The notes beneath the pieces are model-generated. The model was not told where the DNA came from, did not search any database, and worked only from the letters and a program-made list of their open reading frames with translations. A stretch of DNA of 64,000 bases from Vibrionaceae bacterium (GTDB taxonomy: Bacteria > Pseudomonadota > Gammaproteobacteria > Enterobacterales > Vibrionaceae): contig JAAEZQ010000006.1 of assembly GCA_018222805.1 (NCBI GenBank), positions 1 to 64,000 on the forward strand, in the 5' to 3' direction. This document shows, in pieces, positions 26,758 through 35,303 of this stretch. The position numbers and the translations under genes are program-made. Each line of letters begins with the position of its first letter. Position 1 is the stretch's first letter.

Positions 26758-26840
26758 TTAACTACTTTCGACGTCAATGGGCTGGCAGTGGTGCCAGCTC
26801 TAAAATGCCCTTCTAGATTTACTTTCCCAAAGACAAAAAT

Positions 26841-26868
26841 AAAAAAGCCGATCCGAAGATCAGCCTTT
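26841..26868 (-). terminator. Terminator of yggL
   Basis: Minus-strand stem AAGGCTGATC / GATCGGCTTT (one mismatch or wobble) with a TTCG tetraloop and a T tract. Confidence 0.9.
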
Positions 26869-26902
26869 GTGTAATTTCCTAGCTCAGTTTCACTGATTGG
26901 AA

Positions 26903-27241
26903 TTACAAGTAATTTGCATCAACCAGTTCGCCAGCTTGTGCACTTTTTACTTCAGGGCGTGCTTCCAACCAAGCCAATACTTGCGCTTTTTGTTCCTCAG
27001 TTGCGTTGCCGTAACGATCAGTTGAACATAGGAAGCCTTCAAATAGTTCCAGACCGCCACCGCCAAAGCAAAGGCCTAAACCGTCGATGTAGTCGACAAA
27101 GTCATCAACGAATACATCGTAGCGGTCGAAGTCATTGATGTCTGTTTCACAGCTGATTTCGAACCCTAGGATCGCGAATTCGCCTAAGAACAGTTTCTTA
27201 CGGATACGACGGCTTTTGTTATCGATTCTTTCTAATTTCAT
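26903..27241 (-). CDS. yggL: YggL family 50S ribosome-binding protein
   Basis: A 112-residue acidic cytoplasmic protein of the DUF469 family. It opens with the basic segment NKSRRIRKKLFLGEFAILGF (8-27), followed by an acidic DRYDVFVDDFVDYID stretch and the conserved GGGLELFEGF. E. coli YggL (108 residues) associates with the large ribosomal subunit. It is monocistronic. Together with yibL and rimK this makes three ribosome-linked genes in the window. Confidence 0.88.
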   Translation of the reverse strand: MKLERIDNKSRRIRKKLFLGEFAILGFEISCETDINDFDRYDVFVDDFVDYIDGLGLCFGGGGLELFEGFLCSTDRYGNATEEQKAQVLAWLEARPEVKSAQAGELVDANYL

Positions 27242-27381
27242 AACTATTTCTCGTAGATGATCTTAATACGCACACGTTATACCTTCTATAGAACTATATC
27301 CCAAGTAAAATTCTATTAATAAGATATGTTTGGTTGTTCTTTGTGCAAACTATGTCTCGTGTTTTTCCACATTGATATGAC

Positions 27382-27408
27382 GCCGAATCAACCCTTGATT
27401 GATTCGGC
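27382..27408. repeat. Orphan 10-bp hairpin
   Basis: GCCGAATCAA / TTGATTCGGC around a 7-base loop lies in the 300-base gap between yggL and phoX. There is no T tract on either side, so its role is unclear. Confidence 0.5.
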
Positions 27409-27442
27409 TGGGGAAGGGTTACGCAACATAACCTTCATTTAT

Positions 27443-27464
27443 CTTAATTATTACTGTCATAATG
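27443..27464 (+). promoter_or_regulatory. Possible Pho box
   Basis: CTGTCATAA (27454-27462) matches a PhoB half-site perfectly; the preceding 11-bp half (CTTAATTATTA) is weak. It lies 80 bases before the phoX start. PhoB control would fit the gene. Confidence 0.4.
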
Positions 27465-27541
27465 TTTCTCCAAACTTCCCCTCGTTCAACGACTTATAAA
27501 ATCTAATTTAAAATTAAATCAAATATCGGGAAAGTGAGACC

Positions 27542-29578
27542 ATGAGTAAGGAAACCTTCGACGCAACGCGCTTTAACCACAGCAAAAACAAACCATTTGA
27601 AGAAGTACTAGAGGCGAGTCTTTCTCGTCGTAGTATTTTGAAAGGCGGCTTGGGCATCAGTGCGATGACTGCGTTCGGTGCTTTTGGCTTGGCTGGGTGT
27701 AATTCGTCTAGCTCAGGTACTTCGGCAAGTGCTGCGTCTGGTGTATCAAAAGCAGTACTTAACTTTGAATCTATCGCAGGTTCGTTAACGGACGCTGTCT
27801 CTGTTCCATCTGGATACACTGCACAGGTATTGGTACCGTGGGGGACACCTTTAAATGCTCAGGGTAGTGCGTGGAAAAATGACGGCACAAACACCAGTTC
27901 TGACCAGCTTAACGCACTAGGCATGCATCACGATGGTATGCATTTTTTCCCGCTTAATGACAGCACCACAGACGGTTTGCTATGTATCAACCATGAATAT
28001 ATTGATACCGCAGCACTGCATCCGAACGGCCCAACAGTTGAGAACAATGTTCGCACCATCGTTGACGAAGTGCGTAAAGAAATCAACGCTCACGGCGTAT
28101 CTGTTGTTCGTATCCAGCTTGAAGACAATATTTGGAAACTGGTCGATACTGATCCATTAAACCGTCGTTATACTGGTGCCACTGTAATGGATCTATCTGG
28201 CCCGGTTGCACATACTGAATTGACCGTAACCCGCTTCTCTCCAGACGGCAGCCAGGCTCGTGGTACGCTTAATAACTGTGGTAATGGCTACACACCTTGG
28301 GGCACTTACTTAACCTGTGAAGAAAACTGGCCAGGTTACTTTGTGAATGCAGGTGAGCGCACTGAAGAGCAAGACCGTATTGGTATTGCATCAGGAAGCA
28401 CTCGTTACTTATGGGAAACCCTAGCTGGCAACACCGAAGAACGTTTGGATGAGTTCACTCGTTTTAATCTGGCACCAACAGGGGCTAGCTCAACGGACGA
28501 TTACCGTAACGAAGCGAACGGTCATGGCTATATTGTTGAAATCGACCCATACACGCAAAACTCACGTGCGAAAAAGCGTACAGCGCTAGGTCGTTTCCGT
28601 CATGAAGGCTGTACATTCGGTAAGTTGGAAGAAGGTAAGCCAGTTGTATTCTACTCTGGCCACGACTCTCGCTTTGAATACCTTTACAAGTTTGAGTCAG
28701 CCACCGCTTGGGACCCTGCAGATGCGAACCCTGCTAATCGCCTGGCAACTGGTGATAAGTACATGGACGAAGGTACGCTTTATGTTGCACTTTTCAATGA
28801 AGACAGCACAGGGACTTGGCTACCACTGACGCTAGATAGTATCACAACCTCTGGTGGTACGCTGGCGGATCATTTCGACTCATTAGCAGAAATCATTCTT
28901 AACACAGCGGGCGCTGCTGATTTAGTTGGCGCAACGCCGATGGACCGTCCAGAGTGGTGTACAGTTGACCCATTTACTGGCACTGTGTATCTGACATTGA
29001 CCAACAATACCCGTCGTACGCAAGAAACTAACGCTGCGAACCCACGTTTAAACAATAAATTTGGTCACGTGATTCGTTGGGATGAAGGTGATTCATCTAC
29101 CGAGTTTACATGGGATATCTTTGTGTTTGGTTCACCAGCTAATGTCGATGCAAACACAAACCGCTCAAGCTTAACGGAGTTAAACCAGTTTGCGAGCCCG
29201 GACGGTTTGGCTTTCGACGCTCGTGGTATCCTTTGGATCCAAACTGATAATGGTGCGGACGAAGTGACTTCATACACCAACGATCAAATGCTGGCGGTCG
29301 TGCCTTCGAAACTGATAGATGAAAATGGCGATCAAGCGACGATTGGTGCGGATAACCAAGCAGAACTGAGACGTTTCTTTGTTGGTCCAAACGGGTGTGA
29401 AGTCACAGGCTTTACAATTAGTCCAGATTACAAGTCGTTGTTTGTAAACATCCAGCACCCGGGTAACTGGCCATACAGCGATGATGCGGCAGAAGAAACG
29501 CCTGCAGGCACAACCGTTCGTCCTCGTGCTTCAACGGTAGTGATTCGCCGTGAAGATGGTGGTGAGATCGCAGTATAA
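27542..29578 (+). CDS. phoX: PhoX family alkaline phosphatase, Tat-exported lipoprotein
   Basis: A 678-residue protein of the PhoX/DUF839 family, six-bladed-propeller phosphatases that use Ca and Fe. The N-terminus carries a twin-arginine signal (SRRSILKGG, 28-36) on an unusually long n-region, followed by LAGC (50-53), a possible lipobox, and a Ser-rich linker. Family blocks include CINHEYID, the GNGYTPWGTYLTCEENWPGY stretch with its Cys and Glu ligands, GRFRHEGCTFG and the C-terminal NIQHPGNWP. It should release phosphate from organic phosphomonoesters in the periplasm or at the membrane. It is a single gene with its own terminator. Confidence 0.88.
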   Translation: MSKETFDATRFNHSKNKPFEEVLEASLSRRSILKGGLGISAMTAFGAFGLAGCNSSSSGTSASAASGVSKAVLNFESIAGSLTDAVSVPSGYTAQVLVPWGTPLNAQGSAWKNDGTNTSSDQLNALGMHHDGMHFFPLNDSTTDGLLCINHEYIDTAALHPNGPTVENNVRTIVDEVRKEINAHGVSVVRIQLEDNIWKLVDTDPLNRRYTGATVMDLSGPVAHTELTVTRFSPDGSQARGTLNNCGNGYTPWGTYLTCEENWPGYFVNAGERTEEQDRIGIASGSTRYLWETLAGNTEERLDEFTRFNLAPTGASSTDDYRNEANGHGYIVEIDPYTQNSRAKKRTALGRFRHEGCTFGKLEEGKPVVFYSGHDSRFEYLYKFESATAWDPADANPANRLATGDKYMDEGTLYVALFNEDSTGTWLPLTLDSITTSGGTLADHFDSLAEIILNTAGAADLVGATPMDRPEWCTVDPFTGTVYLTLTNNTRRTQETNAANPRLNNKFGHVIRWDEGDSSTEFTWDIFVFGSPANVDANTNRSSLTELNQFASPDGLAFDARGILWIQTDNGADEVTSYTNDQMLAVVPSKLIDENGDQATIGADNQAELRRFFVGPNGCEVTGFTISPDYKSLFVNIQHPGNWPYSDDAAEETPAGTTVRPRASTVVIRREDGGEIAV

Positions 29579-29604
29579 TTGCGGCCTGTTTGATGAGTTA
29601 AAAC

Positions 29605-29630
29605 AAAGCCCTGCTGTTGCGGGGCTTTTT
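29605..29630 (+). terminator. Terminator of phoX
   Basis: A 9-bp stem (AAGCCCTGC / GCGGGGCTT) with a TGTT loop and a T5 tail. Confidence 0.88.
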
Positions 29631-29693
29631 GTGCGTTTCCTTAAAATCCTATTTGTCACGAACCTAATCGGGTTGCTTGGCACTTAATAAATC

Positions 29694-30911
29694 TTAAGAC
29701 ACAGGGTAAGCGTTGTGTGGTTGTGTCGGATTATGCTCTGAGAAGTCACTATATTGACCAAAGAGTGTGACTTGATTGCGTCCTGAATGTTTAGAATGGT
29801 ATAGCGCGACATCTGCTTGAGACAGTGCACTGTCCATCTCGTTACCTTTTTCTAATTCGCTGACCCCAAAACTCATCGTAACTTTTCTCTCAGATGATTG
29901 AAGGGAAGCATCGTTTTCTATCGCAGTTCTGATCTGTTCTGAAAAATGTTTAGCCTGCTCTAATTTGTCTAAAAGAATCATCATGAATTCATCACCACCC
30001 AATCTCACCACGCATGCGGATTCAGGCAGGTGCTTTTTAAGTATGATGGATATCTTCTCCATGACCTGATCACCTGCAGTATGTCCAAATTGGTCGTTAA
30101 TTGCTTTAAATCGATCAATATCGGCCATCACGATACTGACAGGTAGGTTTTGTTTTCTGGCATCGTAAATGAGGCCAGGAATGACTTCTTCTAACGCCCT
30201 ACGGTTATAGAGACCAGTTAATGCATCTCGCAGAGAAAGATCATTGATAGATGCAACGAGGCGGGCATTAATTAACCACAATATATTAAAACTTAAAGCA
30301 ACAATCAGACAGATACTAAATAAGAAAGAAAGTTGATGGATAAGCCCTGCATTCATGAAGCTAGTGATTTCTGGCGAAAATATACTCCAAAGCGTTCTTG
30401 AACCCATGAATGCACTATAACAAAAAAAAGAATAAGCCATTGTTTTTACAGGAAGGTCTAGATCGTTTTTCTTACCTTTCAACATCGCAATTCCACTGCA
30501 TAATGTCACCAAACACAGATAAACACTAAGGTAGATAACACGACTTTTGACCGACGGTGCATGAAACGTGAAGTAGTAAAATAAGCTGCTAAATATAGGG
30601 ATAAAAACCGCCATGGTATGGGCGAGTTTAAGTGGGAATGAACGGAAAATACTCACACTGTATAGTGTAAGCAAGAAGCCTATTAAAATAAGGGTATTGG
30701 CCACGATAATGGTGAGCCAGTCAGGAGCGGAATCTCGGAATCCAAGTAAAAATGGTCCAAGACCAATAAACAACAAAGAGACAGAAAAAGTGTTCAACCC
30801 TTTTATTTTATTTTGTGTGTATTGGTAGCAAAGGAGACTGATAGAGTAGATACAAGAAAACAAAATAACAATAAAGTTAAGTGTCCTTACATCTAAATAA
30901 TGATTGTCCAT
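29694..30911 (-). CDS. Membrane-bound GGDEF diguanylate cyclase
   Basis: A 405-residue inner-membrane protein. Six or seven hydrophobic segments fill residues 8-215, an integral sensor without a known domain name. The GGDEF domain (about 225-390) has the active-site motif RLGGDEFMM and the metal aspartate in ADIDRFKAIND, so it should make c-di-GMP from two GTP. The inhibitory RxxD site five residues before GGDEF is absent (PESA), suggesting lack of product inhibition. It stands alone; no partner gene is evident. Confidence 0.9.
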   Translation of the reverse strand: MDNHYLDVRTLNFIVILFSCIYSISLLCYQYTQNKIKGLNTFSVSLLFIGLGPFLLGFRDSAPDWLTIIVANTLILIGFLLTLYSVSIFRSFPLKLAHTMAVFIPIFSSLFYYFTFHAPSVKSRVIYLSVYLCLVTLCSGIAMLKGKKNDLDLPVKTMAYSFFCYSAFMGSRTLWSIFSPEITSFMNAGLIHQLSFLFSICLIVALSFNILWLINARLVASINDLSLRDALTGLYNRRALEEVIPGLIYDARKQNLPVSIVMADIDRFKAINDQFGHTAGDQVMEKISIILKKHLPESACVVRLGGDEFMMILLDKLEQAKHFSEQIRTAIENDASLQSSERKVTMSFGVSELEKGNEMDSALSQADVALYHSKHSGRNQVTLFGQYSDFSEHNPTQPHNAYPVS

Positions 30912-31057
30912 AGGTGCTCCATATTGAGCTATAATTCAGGTAACTCCTTTACCTGAGTTTAACAGTTAGGCAACCAATATATTAACGTAATTATAAATAG
31001 TTGTCTTATTTTATAACTCCATTCTTTGACCAACCCCAGAGTCTCCACTTGGTTTTT

Positions 31058-31351
31058 TTATTTAAATACTAATTCAAGCGTCACTACAATAACGCCAAGT
31101 ACCATCCAACTCGCGAAATCATTATAAAGAGGCGTGTGAGAAATCATCCATTGATGCACAGGCTTCGGCATATTACCTAAAAAATGCATTGCATCGACAC
31201 AACCAAAGGGCAGTACAGTAAAAACCGTGATCACCAACATCAACTGAGACATTTTGTTGTGTACCGGTGCCATCAAGGCAACCACGACCGAATTAAGGGC
31301 AACCACTGCAGATAATGTAATTGCCAACAGTTGTTCGTGGAGAACAGCCAT
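31058..31351 (-). CDS. Small three-helix membrane protein of unknown function
   Basis: A 97-residue hydrophobic protein with membrane segments at about 8-28, 36-58 and 78-96. The helix content and coding-like composition support a real gene, and the start ATG 31351 follows an AAGAAAAA stretch. I do not recognise a family. It is divergent from lhgO with a 131-base gap, so the two may share a promoter region. Confidence 0.6.
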   Translation of the reverse strand: MAVLHEQLLAITLSAVVALNSVVVALMAPVHNKMSQLMLVITVFTVLPFGCVDAMHFLGNMPKPVHQWMISHTPLYNDFASWMVLGVIVVTLELVFK

Positions 31352-31482
31352 ATTTTTCTTGTTTGGTTACTCTAATGTTGTTTCGTGTGGCAGGCTGCGC
31401 GGTATTCTCTGTCAATTTTGTTTACAGTGGCCGTAATTTAAGTGGCAACAGTCTTAACTTTGGGCTTTTTATTTGAGATCGT

Positions 31483-32727
31483 ATGAAATCAGTTTATGAC
31501 TACATTGTCGTCGGCGGTGGTATCGTTGGCGTATCTACTGTTTGGCAATTACAGCAGCGCCATCCTGATCGTTCCATTCTGCTGGTAGAAAAAGAGTCTA
31601 GCCTCGCTATGCATCAGACTGGACACAACAGTGGTGTGATTCACGCTGGTGTTTACTATGCACCGGGCAGCCTGAAAGCCGAATTTTGTAAACGAGGAGT
31701 CGAGGCTACCATCGCATTCTGTGCGGAGCATGGTATTCCTGTTGAGAACTGTGGCAAACTTTTAGTGGCAACCAGTGAGCAGGAAGTAGAGCGTATGAAT
31801 GCCCTCTACGAACGTTGTCACATCAATGGCATAGAAGTAGAGCTACTTGATCAAGCGCAGTTAAAGCTCGCGGAGCCAAACATCACCGGATTGGGTGCCA
31901 TTTACGTCAAATCTACCAGTATTGTTGATTATCGACTAGTGACTGAACAAATGGCTAGAGAGTTCCAAAGGCTTGGTGGGCAAGTCAGTTTACGCACCCA
32001 GGTGATTGCAATTGAAGAAAAAGACCAAGAAGTGCAGCTTACTTGTGTCTCTGATGGACAGTCGATGCAGCTAAACTGCAAGATGCTTATGACTTGCAGT
32101 GGGTTGATGGCTGATCGCATGACTAAGATGATGGGGATAAAGACTGATTTTCAAATCATTCCGTATCGTGGTGAATATTACCGCTTAGACAGTAAGCACA
32201 ATAATGTCGTCAACCATCTTATCTACCCAATCCCTGATCCAGACCTACCGTTTTTAGGCGTTCATCTGACTCGCATGATTGATGGCTCGGTCACCGTGGG
32301 GCCGAATGCGGTACAAGGCTGGAAGCGGGAAGGCTATGCTAAATTGAACTTCAGTTTTCGAGATACATGGAGGATGCTGTGCTTTTCGGGGTTTTGGAAA
32401 GTCACGCAAAAAAATCTGAAAACGGGTTTAGAAGAGTTGAAGAACTCCTGGTGGAAACCCGGATATTTGCAGTTAGTTAACAAATATTGCCCCGCTATCC
32501 AAGTGGAAGATCTTAAGTCTCACCCTGCCGGTATTCGTGCTCAGGCTGTGCTATCTGATGGCACATTAGTGCATGATTTTCTGTTTGCAGAGACTGCACG
32601 CAGCCTGCATGTATGTAATGCACCATCACCAGCTGCAACGTCTGCGATACCTATCGGAGAATACATTTGCGATAAAATCGATGCGAAAATAAAGGCTAAA
32701 GTCGATATAGGAAAAAAGCGTTACTGA
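31483..32727 (+). CDS. lhgO: L-2-hydroxyglutarate oxidase
   Basis: A 414-residue FAD enzyme of the DAO family, like E. coli LhgO (YgaF). It oxidises L-2-hydroxyglutarate to 2-oxoglutarate, passing electrons to the membrane quinone pool. The N-terminal FAD motif is VVGGGIVGVSTVWQL (11-25), followed by HQTGHNSGVIHAGVYYAPGS (44-63), a hallmark of this family. The C-terminal segment HPAGIRAQAV is also typical. It is monocistronic and ends in a long hairpin. Confidence 0.9.
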   Translation: MKSVYDYIVVGGGIVGVSTVWQLQQRHPDRSILLVEKESSLAMHQTGHNSGVIHAGVYYAPGSLKAEFCKRGVEATIAFCAEHGIPVENCGKLLVATSEQEVERMNALYERCHINGIEVELLDQAQLKLAEPNITGLGAIYVKSTSIVDYRLVTEQMAREFQRLGGQVSLRTQVIAIEEKDQEVQLTCVSDGQSMQLNCKMLMTCSGLMADRMTKMMGIKTDFQIIPYRGEYYRLDSKHNNVVNHLIYPIPDPDLPFLGVHLTRMIDGSVTVGPNAVQGWKREGYAKLNFSFRDTWRMLCFSGFWKVTQKNLKTGLEELKNSWWKPGYLQLVNKYCPAIQVEDLKSHPAGIRAQAVLSDGTLVHDFLFAETARSLHVCNAPSPAATSAIPIGEYICDKIDAKIKAKVDIGKKRY

Positions 32728-32730
32728 TGA

Positions 32731-32756
32731 TAACTCGGTAACCAGTTACCGAGTTA
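32731..32756. terminator. 12-bp hairpin at the convergent gene boundary
   Basis: TAACTCGGTAAC / GTTACCGAGTTA is a perfect 12-bp inverted repeat with a two-base centre. It starts just after the lhgO stop and overlaps the stop of the DUF2913 gene. No T tract. Confidence 0.55.
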
Positions 32757-33365
32757 CGCTAGTTCAAGCGTAATGCGCACGAATTGCTCATCTTGATATA
32801 GAACTTCGTAATTAAATGTGTTGTTAGCGTAAATACTACCTAGGAATAGGGAACGCTGGCTCATTGGTCCACGGAAAAGCATCGAAATAGGTGCGACTAG
32901 GGCGTTATTGTCGTCGAAATGCTGGTTTAGGTTCTCTGATAGAACGCATAGTAGGCAACCATGTTGATCATGCGACAGATCGACATCCTCTGGGCGTGAG
33001 AGTAATACGGTGGTGCCTAATTTCTTTTCGATTTCATTTATAAGCAGCAGGTAGCTATCCAAATGCGGCTGAGGGTTACTTGGTTTGTCTGCTCCGACAC
33101 AGCGTTCCAGTAACGCTTCTAGATTCCCGTCTTTCCCTTTGGCTTGCTGAGTCAGAGATTTTAATGGCTTTTTAATCAGCTTGTAGCGATTGCTTTTCAA
33201 TTTTGGTTTAAGCCATTTTTGCAGCAGATCGTTACGTTCTTTCAAAAGGATAGGACGAGAAGAAGCATGAATTTTAAAATGTAGATGCAGTAAAGCATGC
33301 ACAGCAAGTTCGCTCAGAAGTTGGTTTGCATCTGCGGATGGTCTTGCCTGCTTAGAACTTTGCAT
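32754..33365 (-). CDS. DUF2913 family protein
   Basis: A 203-residue cytoplasmic protein matching the Vibrio DUF2913 family as I remember it: an N-terminal helical part (NQLLSELAVHALLHLHFKIH), a basic middle, and a C-terminal segment FRGPMSQRSLFLGSIYANN. Function is unknown. I took ATG 33365; a TTG three codons upstream is in frame. The tRNA-Leu gene lies just upstream on the same strand, only 33 bases away, so it could be cotranscribed with it. Confidence 0.75.
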   Translation of the reverse strand: MQSSKQARPSADANQLLSELAVHALLHLHFKIHASSRPILLKERNDLLQKWLKPKLKSNRYKLIKKPLKSLTQQAKGKDGNLEALLERCVGADKPSNPQPHLDSYLLLINEIEKKLGTTVLLSRPEDVDLSHDQHGCLLCVLSENLNQHFDDNNALVAPISMLFRGPMSQRSLFLGSIYANNTFNYEVLYQDEQFVRITLELA

Positions 33366-33398
33366 TACTCTCAAACGAAATCAAAAGAAGAAGGATAA

Positions 33399-33482
33399 TG
33401 GTGCCGAGAGAGGGACTCGAACCCTCACACCAAAGGCACTAGCACCTCATGCTAGCGTGTCTACCAATTTCACCATCTCGGC
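33399..33482 (-). tRNA. tRNA-Leu(GAG)
   Basis: On the minus strand an acceptor stem GCCGAGA / TCTCGGC closes an 84-nt gene with encoded ACCA at the 3' end. The anticodon arm is CTAGC-ATGAGGT-GCTAG with anticodon GAG, reading CUC and CUU leucine codons. The D arm (TGGTGAAATTGGTAGAC), a long class II variable arm and the T loop GGGTTCGAGTCCC are all present. It is a lone tRNA with no integrase or att repeat beside it. Confidence 0.95.
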
Positions 33483-33755
33483 ATCATGATGCTCTGCAGT
33501 TACAGAGGCTTCGGAAAGAAGCGGATCAAATTGTATAACCAAATTCTACCTCTTGGCGAGTGTAAAGTTACGCATTTTTAGCCTTTCCAGTTTGTTTGCA
33601 CATTTATTGGTCGATTTTTGCTTGCGCACCAGAAGGATTTCTATTAATAGCCTTGTTTTAGGTATGGAAATTAACAAAAAACACTTAGTTTGGATAAAAT
33701 GTGAACGCTTGAACGTTTGCTTTTATAAATGTGATGAATATCTCTTTTTATTGAC

Positions 33756-33920
33756 TATACTGTCGTCCCGTTTAAACGGGATTTAGGGTTTCGTTGTTCA
33801 AAGCCCTTACCCATACAAGCCGTCACATGGAGCAGGCAGAGCTATCAACTTGCCAGCAGTGAATGACCCCACGGACCGGACCAGCTCCCTTTAATTGCTT
33901 GTATAAGGTAAAAATGAGAT
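33756..33920 (+). promoter_or_regulatory. Structured 5' leader of the nucleoside transporter gene
   Basis: A TATACT -10 box (33756-33761) is followed by a perfect 14-bp palindrome CCCGTTTAAACGGG (33767-33780). Next is a compact folded segment closed by ATACAAGC (33813-33820) and GCTTGTAT (33897-33904). Inside it GGAGC (33829-33833) can pair with GCTCC (33884-33888), AGGCA with TGCC, and CCGT (33820-33823) with ACGG (33871-33874), the last crossing GGAGC/GCTCC as a pseudoknot would. It matches no riboswitch class I can recall. It may sense a nucleoside-related ligand, which is inference from the gene downstream. Confidence 0.5.
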
Positions 33921-34035
33921 GTCGAACTATTCGCTCTGTCTAAATTCACATTCGCTGAGTGTGCCATCACTTAATACGTTGATTCATTCCTTCACCAAGT
34001 CCTTTGGTGCTTCTCTTTTTGTTCACGTTGTGTAG
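33919..34035 (+). CDS. Possible 38-residue leader peptide before nupC
   Basis: ATG 33919 opens a 38-codon frame (begins MSNYSLCLNSHSL, ends SLFVHVV) that stops 8 bases before the transporter ATG. AAGG lies 10 bases upstream. An overlapping ATG at 33914 encodes only 9 residues. A terminator-like hairpin is embedded in the frame at 33993-34009. This arrangement is typical of translation-coupled attenuation, but coding is unproven. Confidence 0.35.
   Translation: MSNYSLCLNSHSLSVPSLNTLIHSFTKSFGASLFVHVV
33993..34020 (+). terminator. Terminator-like hairpin in the nupC leader
   Basis: CACCAA / TTGGTG with a 5-base loop is followed by CTTCTCTTTTT, 24 bases before the transporter start. It could be an attenuator. 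Confidence 0.5.
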
Positions 34036-34043
34036 GCTGAGTC

Positions 34044-35252
34044 ATGAGTATTCTATTTAGTTTATTTGGTATCGCTGCACTGCTGGGTTGTGCTGTTCTT
34101 CTTTCTGAAAGTCGTTCGTCTATTAACTGGAAAACAGTGCGCCGTGCATTACTTTTGCAAATGGGGTTTGCAGCATTAGTGCTTTATTTCCCGCTGGGGC
34201 AGGCGGCACTCGCGAGTCTGAGTAACGGTGTTGCAGGGCTGCTTAGTTTTGCTGATGAGGGAATTAAATTCCTGTTTGGTGACTTGGCTTCTACTGGTTT
34301 TATCTTTGCCATCCGCGTTCTCCCTATCATCATCTTCTTCAGCGCTCTTATCTCCGCCCTTTATTATCTGGGCATTATGCAAAAGGTGATTCAATTTATC
34401 GGTGGCGCGATCCAGAAGTTTTTAGGTACTAGTAAAGCCGAATCTTTGGTTGCCACGGGCAATATCTTTTTGTCTCAAGGTGAGTCTCCGCTTTTGATTC
34501 GCCCATTCTTATCCAGAATGACGCGCTCTGAGCTTTTCGCGGTAATGGCTGGTGGTATGGCATCTGTCGCGGGCAGCGTCTTAGGTGGCTATGCAGGTTT
34601 AGGGGTCGAACTGAAGTACCTGATTGCGGCGAGTTTTATGGCTGCGCCCGGCAGCTTGATGATGGCTAAAATCATTGTACCTGAACGCCAGCAGCCAAGC
34701 GATTACAACGATATCGAATTGGATAAAGCGGACGAGAGTAATGTCATTGATGCGCTGGCAAGTGGCGCAATGGGTGGCATGAAAGTGGCAGTTGCAGTGG
34801 GGACCATGCTGATCGCCTTTGTTAGTGTGATTGCCATGGTGAATACTGGCCTTGAAAACTTAGGTGGGGCGTTAGGGTTCTCTGGTGTTACGTTACAAGC
34901 TATTTTGGGCTATATGTTCTCTCCGCTAGCTTGGTTAATTGGTGTCCCAAGTCATGAAATGCTTGCGGCTGGCTCGTATATCGGTCAAAAAGTTGTGATG
35001 AATGAGTTTGTTGCTTTCATTGATTTTGTGCAGTACAAAGCGACGTTGTCTGAGCATACTCAAGTCATTATTACCTTCGCGTTGTGTGGCTTTGCTAACA
35101 TTGGTTCGATAGCAATTCAATTAGGTTCCATTGGTGTGATGGCTCCTGAACGTCGTAAAGATGTTGCGAATATGGGACTCAGAGCTGTGGCGGCAGGTAC
35201 GTTGGCTAACCTGATGAGCGCGTGCTTAGCGGGTATCTTTATCTCTCTGTAA
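34044..35252 (+). CDS. nupC: Concentrative nucleoside transporter (NupC/CNT family)
   Basis: A 402-residue inner-membrane protein homologous along its length to the V. cholerae transporter vcCNT. It imports nucleosides with a cation. Family motifs are GFIFAIRVLPIIIFFSALIS (85-104), the first re-entrant hairpin NIFLSQGESPLL (140-151) and the signature NEFVAF in the second half. In vcCNT the base-recognition motif is Gln-Thr-Glu; here it is Gln145-Gly146-Glu147, so the threonine is lost, which may change base preference. It is preceded by a structured leader and followed by a strong terminator. Confidence 0.88.
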   Translation: MSILFSLFGIAALLGCAVLLSESRSSINWKTVRRALLLQMGFAALVLYFPLGQAALASLSNGVAGLLSFADEGIKFLFGDLASTGFIFAIRVLPIIIFFSALISALYYLGIMQKVIQFIGGAIQKFLGTSKAESLVATGNIFLSQGESPLLIRPFLSRMTRSELFAVMAGGMASVAGSVLGGYAGLGVELKYLIAASFMAAPGSLMMAKIIVPERQQPSDYNDIELDKADESNVIDALASGAMGGMKVAVAVGTMLIAFVSVIAMVNTGLENLGGALGFSGVTLQAILGYMFSPLAWLIGVPSHEMLAAGSYIGQKVVMNEFVAFIDFVQYKATLSEHTQVIITFALCGFANIGSIAIQLGSIGVMAPERRKDVANMGLRAVAAGTLANLMSACLAGIFISL

Positions 35253-35276
35253 AACTCTCGCTTCATATTGTACGAG

Positions 35277-35303
35277 AAACCCGCCGCTATGGCGGGTTTT
35301 GTT
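35277..35303 (+). terminator. Terminator of nupC
   Basis: A 9-bp perfect stem (AAACCCGCC / GGCGGGTTT) with a short loop and T tail; it touches the stop codon of the convergent gene. Confidence 0.9.

Noticed and set aside
33399-33482. tRNA-Leu as an integration site for a mobile element
   Set aside because: No integrase, no repeated tRNA 3' end and no change in gene style on either side within the window.
33813-33904. nupC leader as a purine riboswitch
   Set aside because: The conserved purine-aptamer core and kissing loops are not present; the fold differs.
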